Origin: Planctomycetota bacterium
GTDB taxonomy: Bacteria; Planctomycetota; Phycisphaerae; Phycisphaerales; SM1A02
Assembly: GCA_009926815.1 (NCBI GenBank)
Contig: RFOC01000021.1
Span: 1 to 16,984, forward strand
Direction of reading: 5' to 3'
Length of the DNA: 16,984 nt
The stretch's first letter is position 1. Each line of letters starts with the position of its first letter. The notes beneath the pieces are model-generated. The model was not told where the DNA came from. It was given only the letters and a program-made list of their open reading frames with translations, and did not search any database. The translations under genes were made by a program, and so were the position numbers. Of the stretch, positions 14,610 to 16,984 are shown piece after piece.

Positions 14610-14681
14610 GCGGGTGTAGCTCAGTGGTAGAGCGTCACGTTGCCAACGTGAATGTCGAGGGTTCAAGTCCCTTCACCCGCT
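14610..14681 (+). tRNA. tRNA-Gly (anticodon GCC)
   Basis: A full cloverleaf folds. The acceptor stem GCGGGTG/CACCCGC is 7 bp, the D arm is GCTC-AGTGGTA-GAGC, the anticodon stem TCACG/CGTGA encloses TTGCCAA with anticodon GCC, and the T arm is GAGGG-TTCAAGT-CCCTT. The discriminator is T, and CCA is not encoded. It reads GGC and GGT codons, in keeping with the heavy GGC use of nearby genes. Confidence 0.97.
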
Positions 14682-14691
14682 TTGCGTCCAG

Positions 14692-14722
14692 AGCCCGAGG
14701 CCATGCCTCGGGCTTTCTCGCT
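14692..14722 (+). terminator. Intrinsic terminator after tRNA-Gly
   Basis: AGCCCGAGGC and GCCTCGGGCT form a perfect 10-bp stem with a CAT loop, followed by TTCTCGCTT. It starts 11 nt after the tRNA. The minus side lacks a T-run, so it should act on the plus strand only. Confidence 0.8.
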
Positions 14723-14770
14723 TCTGGGGCGGGTGTCCGGTCGCCGGGAGTCCGCGTGCGCCGCTCGCCT

Positions 14771-15865
14771 TCAGCCGCACGGGCCGAACTGAACCAGCAG
14801 GCTGCCCAGATCGGCCGCGTCCACCTCGCCGCTGCCATCCAGGTCTCCGGCGCCGGAGCCGCCGAAGAGCACCAGCAGGCTGCCCAGGTCGGCCGCGTCC
14901 ACCTCGCCACTGCCATCCAGATCCGCCGCGCAGGTGCGTGCACCGGTGGCCACCAGCGAGGTGGACGCCGAGATCTGGGCCGTTCCCTGGCTGAACGTGC
15001 CATTCATGAGCAGGTGCGCGGTGGAGCCCGGCGGCAGGACCGTGGGCAGGTCGAACGGCATGTTCACCAGCGGTGACGGCGCAGGCACGGCGACGGTGTC
15101 GGCCACGGATCCCGACCCGGTCACGCGCAGCGAGCCGGTGGAGAGGTCGAGTCGCCCCTGCAATGACATGGTGCCCGCGCCGGAACTCTCGAACGGGTTG
15201 CCCATGACGGTCCCCAGCACGCGCACCTGGACGGGCAACGCCATGGAGAAGTCCCAGAGCCCGGGGCCCGCCGGCGTGGCGATGGCGGAGGCATCGGAGG
15301 TCTGCACGGCCTCCACCTGCACCAGTTGGCCGTCATCCAGCGGCACCGAGAGATTCGACACACCGGGGAACGTGGAGGTGGGCGTCACCGTGCGGAAGGT
15401 GCCGTAGGTCAGGGACATGGAGACGCGGATGACGCCCGTGCCGCCGGCGAGCGCGTCCACGAACAGCCCGCTGATCCGGACTGCCGCGGTCTGCTCGTCG
15501 AAACCCAGGCGAAAGGTCCCCTCGGGATGCGTGGTGGGCACCTCAGCCACGGGCCGGAGCGTGGAGGTGAAGGGGATCGGGTTGTTGCCACTGCCGCCGA
15601 AGAGGCCCGGGAGCGTGCGCGTGCCGGTGGGCTTGGCGACCGCGTCGAAATCACCGATCCACGTGCCGCCCAGCGGCATCGCCACGGTGGTGGTCTGCGC
15701 GTAGGTCGTCTCGGGTTCGAGCGTGCAGTCCCACCGCACCTCGCCCGCGATCGCCGCGGTCAGCGAGCACATGGTCAGCATGCAGCCAAGACGCATGGCC
15801 GAAGCCGATCGACGCGGATTCGTCCGCGCGGCGCCGGCACTGCATGCAGGGGGCATGGGTCGCAT
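14771..15865 (-). CDS. Secreted protein with C-terminal dockerin-like repeat
   Basis: This protein of up to 364 residues has a hydrophobic export signal (LGCMLTMCSLTAAIAG, residues 26-41), a beta-rich Thr/Val/Gly middle of no family I recognise, and a C-terminal pair of calcium loops (DLDGSGEVDAADLG, twice) each followed by LLVxFG, ending GPCG. This GC-rich dockerin-like end is typical of planctomycete exported proteins and probably attaches or sorts them, though its receptor is not known. Two starts compete: ATG 15865 has AGAGGG 6 nt upstream and lies 12 nt after the RCC1-gene stop, but gives an unusually long n-region; ATG 15796 gives a classical signal peptide without a ribosome site. It is likely co-transcribed with the RCC1-type gene. 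Confidence 0.8.
   Translation of the reverse strand: MRPMPPACSAGAARTNPRRSASAMRLGCMLTMCSLTAAIAGEVRWDCTLEPETTYAQTTTVAMPLGGTWIGDFDAVAKPTGTRTLPGLFGGSGNNPIPFTSTLRPVAEVPTTHPEGTFRLGFDEQTAAVRISGLFVDALAGGTGVIRVSMSLTYGTFRTVTPTSTFPGVSNLSVPLDDGQLVQVEAVQTSDASAIATPAGPGLWDFSMALPVQVRVLGTVMGNPFESSGAGTMSLQGRLDLSTGSLRVTGSGSVADTVAVPAPSPLVNMPFDLPTVLPPGSTAHLLMNGTFSQGTAQISASTSLVATGARTCAADLDGSGEVDAADLGSLLVLFGGSGAGDLDGSGEVDAADLGSLLVQFGPCG
14793..14923 (-). repeat. 53-bp near-identical direct repeat encoding the two calcium loops
   Basis: Copies at 14793-14845 and 14871-14923 have a 78-bp period (26 residues) and differ at only 3 of 53 positions. The two loops therefore arose by, or are kept alike through, recent duplication or conversion. 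The equivalent loops of the neighbouring RCC1-type protein are much less alike. Confidence 0.8.
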
Positions 15866-15877
15866 GCGAATCCCTCT

Positions 15878-16963
15878 TCAGGGACAGACCCCGAAGGCGA
15901 GCAGAAGGATGCCGATGTCGCCCGCCGTCACCGCGCCATCTCCATCGAGGTCACCGCTGCCGGATTGCCCGAAACGCAGCAGGAGCACGCCGATGTCGCC
16001 GGCGTCGACAACGCCGGAATCGTCCAGATCGGCTGGGCACGGAGAGGTCAGGAACCCGATCCTCGCCAGCGTGTGGAATCCGCCCGCGGCCACCTGGCCC
16101 ACCGTGGGCAGGCCGTTGGGCGTGGTGGTCTGCCCCAGATCGCCGAAGCCCCAAGCCTGCACGCTGCCGTCGCGGCGCAGGGCGACGCTGTGATGCGTGC
16201 CGCAGGAGATCTGCATGACATTCGACAGGCCGGTGGGCACGGTCCGCTGTCCATAGTTGTTCGCGCCCCACGCGGCCACGGTGCCATCGCCGCGAAGAGC
16301 CACGGTGTGGTAGCTGCCCGCCGACACCTGCACCACGCCGGAGAGACCGATGGGCACGGTGGTCTGGCCATCGGTGGCCAGCCCCCACGTGGCGACCGTC
16401 CCGTTGGATCGAAGCGCAGCGCTGTGGTAACCGCCGCCGGCCACGCCGGTGCAGCCCGAGAGACCGATGGGCACGGTCACCTGGCCCTCCGCGTTGCGGC
16501 CCCACGCCACCACGCTGCCGTCGGACTTGAGCGCCAGCGTGTGAAGGCCGGTGGTGTTCACCTGCGACACGCCGCTCAGGTTGGTGGGCACCATGCTCTG
16601 GCCATAGTTGGGCCAGGAGCCGGTGTTCGTGGTTCCCGCGCCCCACGCGGTCACGGTGCCGTTGGACCTGAGCACCACCGAGTGGTACATGCCCGCGGTG
16701 GCACTGGACACGCCCGAGAGTCCGATGGGGACGTTGGACTGGCCGTAGATGTTGTAGCCCCACGCGACCACGCTGCCATCGGACTTGACCGCGAGGCTGT
16801 GCCAGCTTCCGCCGGCCACCTGCACCACGCCGGTGAGGTTCGCTGGCACGCTGGTCTGTCCATAGTTTCCCGACCCCCACGCCTCGACCGTGCCCACCTG
16901 CGCCCAGGAGGCATGTCCGAAGGCGAGCAGAGGCAGCAGGGTGGCAAGGGTCCGGGTCTTCAT
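15878..16963 (-). CDS. Secreted RCC1-type seven-unit propeller with dockerin-like C-terminus
   Basis: This is a 361-residue exported protein. The signal peptide MKTRTLATLLPLLAFGHASWA probably ends before QVG. Residues about 27-305 hold seven WG-containing units of the pattern AWG...GQ..VP..L..V..V..G..H..AL..DG.V, as in RCC1/BNR-like beta-propellers. This suggests a seven-bladed fold, used here for binding rather than the eukaryotic RCC1 exchange role. Residues about 310-361 carry two calcium loops (DLDDSGVVDAGD, DLDGDGAVTAGD) ending FGVCP, the same C-terminal module as the next gene. On the minus strand AGGAG lies 4 nt before the ATG. The promoter is outside the window. The ligand is unknown. 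Confidence 0.88.
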   Translation of the reverse strand: MKTRTLATLLPLLAFGHASWAQVGTVEAWGSGNYGQTSVPANLTGVVQVAGGSWHSLAVKSDGSVVAWGYNIYGQSNVPIGLSGVSSATAGMYHSVVLRSNGTVTAWGAGTTNTGSWPNYGQSMVPTNLSGVSQVNTTGLHTLALKSDGSVVAWGRNAEGQVTVPIGLSGCTGVAGGGYHSAALRSNGTVATWGLATDGQTTVPIGLSGVVQVSAGSYHTVALRGDGTVAAWGANNYGQRTVPTGLSNVMQISCGTHHSVALRRDGSVQAWGFGDLGQTTTPNGLPTVGQVAAGGFHTLARIGFLTSPCPADLDDSGVVDAGDIGVLLLRFGQSGSGDLDGDGAVTAGDIGILLLAFGVCP

Positions 16964-16984
16964 GGGGCTCCTGATCGGGGGGCG

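Overview
The window looks like chromosomal DNA of a high-GC (about 70% by eye) member of the Planctomycetota, most likely a Phycisphaerae-like lineage. The main clues are two secreted proteins ending in the paired Ca-loop, dockerin-like C-terminus common in that group, a membrane Ser/Thr kinase with a long extracytoplasmic helical tail, and mixed use of Shine-Dalgarno and apparently leaderless starts. No phage, IS element, CRISPR array or integrase is visible. This assignment is inference; no 16S or marker tree is available here.

Layout. (1) 1-3525, plus strand: the tail of an unknown gene, an LpoB-like lipoprotein, and a 926-residue Ser/Thr kinase. (2) 3529-8141, plus strand: a near-consensus promoter, a 788-residue proline-free coiled-coil protein, then a WspA-like methyl-accepting receptor. 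(3) 8157-10289: a frameshifted DsrE-type lipoprotein gene (minus) diverging from a MscS-type channel with a C-terminal cyclic-nucleotide-binding domain (plus). (4) 10290-10692: about 400 nt without a protein gene, with a strong hairpin terminator, several nested stem-loops and a minus-strand promoter, read here as a candidate structured RNA gene. (5) 10693-12060: an aspartylglucosaminidase-type Ntn hydrolase (plus), stop to stop with a secreted protein of six 18-residue repeats (minus). (6) 12121-14532: a frameshifted cutC (minus) diverging from adenine deaminase (plus) over 41 nt. (7) 14556-14722: a stand-alone tRNA-Gly(GCC) with its own promoter and intrinsic terminator. (8) 14771-16963, minus strand: an RCC1-type propeller and a second dockerin-bearing secreted protein, apparently one operon.

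How the genes may work together. The LpoB-like protein, kinase, coiled-coil protein and chemoreceptor could form an envelope-sensing neighbourhood: a lipoprotein, a transmembrane kinase, a roughly 100-nm rod and a WspA-class receptor. No CheA, CheW, CheR or WspR gene lies in the window, so any pathway would have to be completed elsewhere. The rest looks like unrelated housekeeping and secreted-protein genes.

The points most worth following up are the candidate minus-strand ncRNA at about 10310-10618, the recurring -10 box 6-7 nt before start codons (leaderless expression), the proline-free rod protein next to a WspA-type receptor, and the two single-base frameshifts in dsrE and cutC, which may be real or may be assembly errors.
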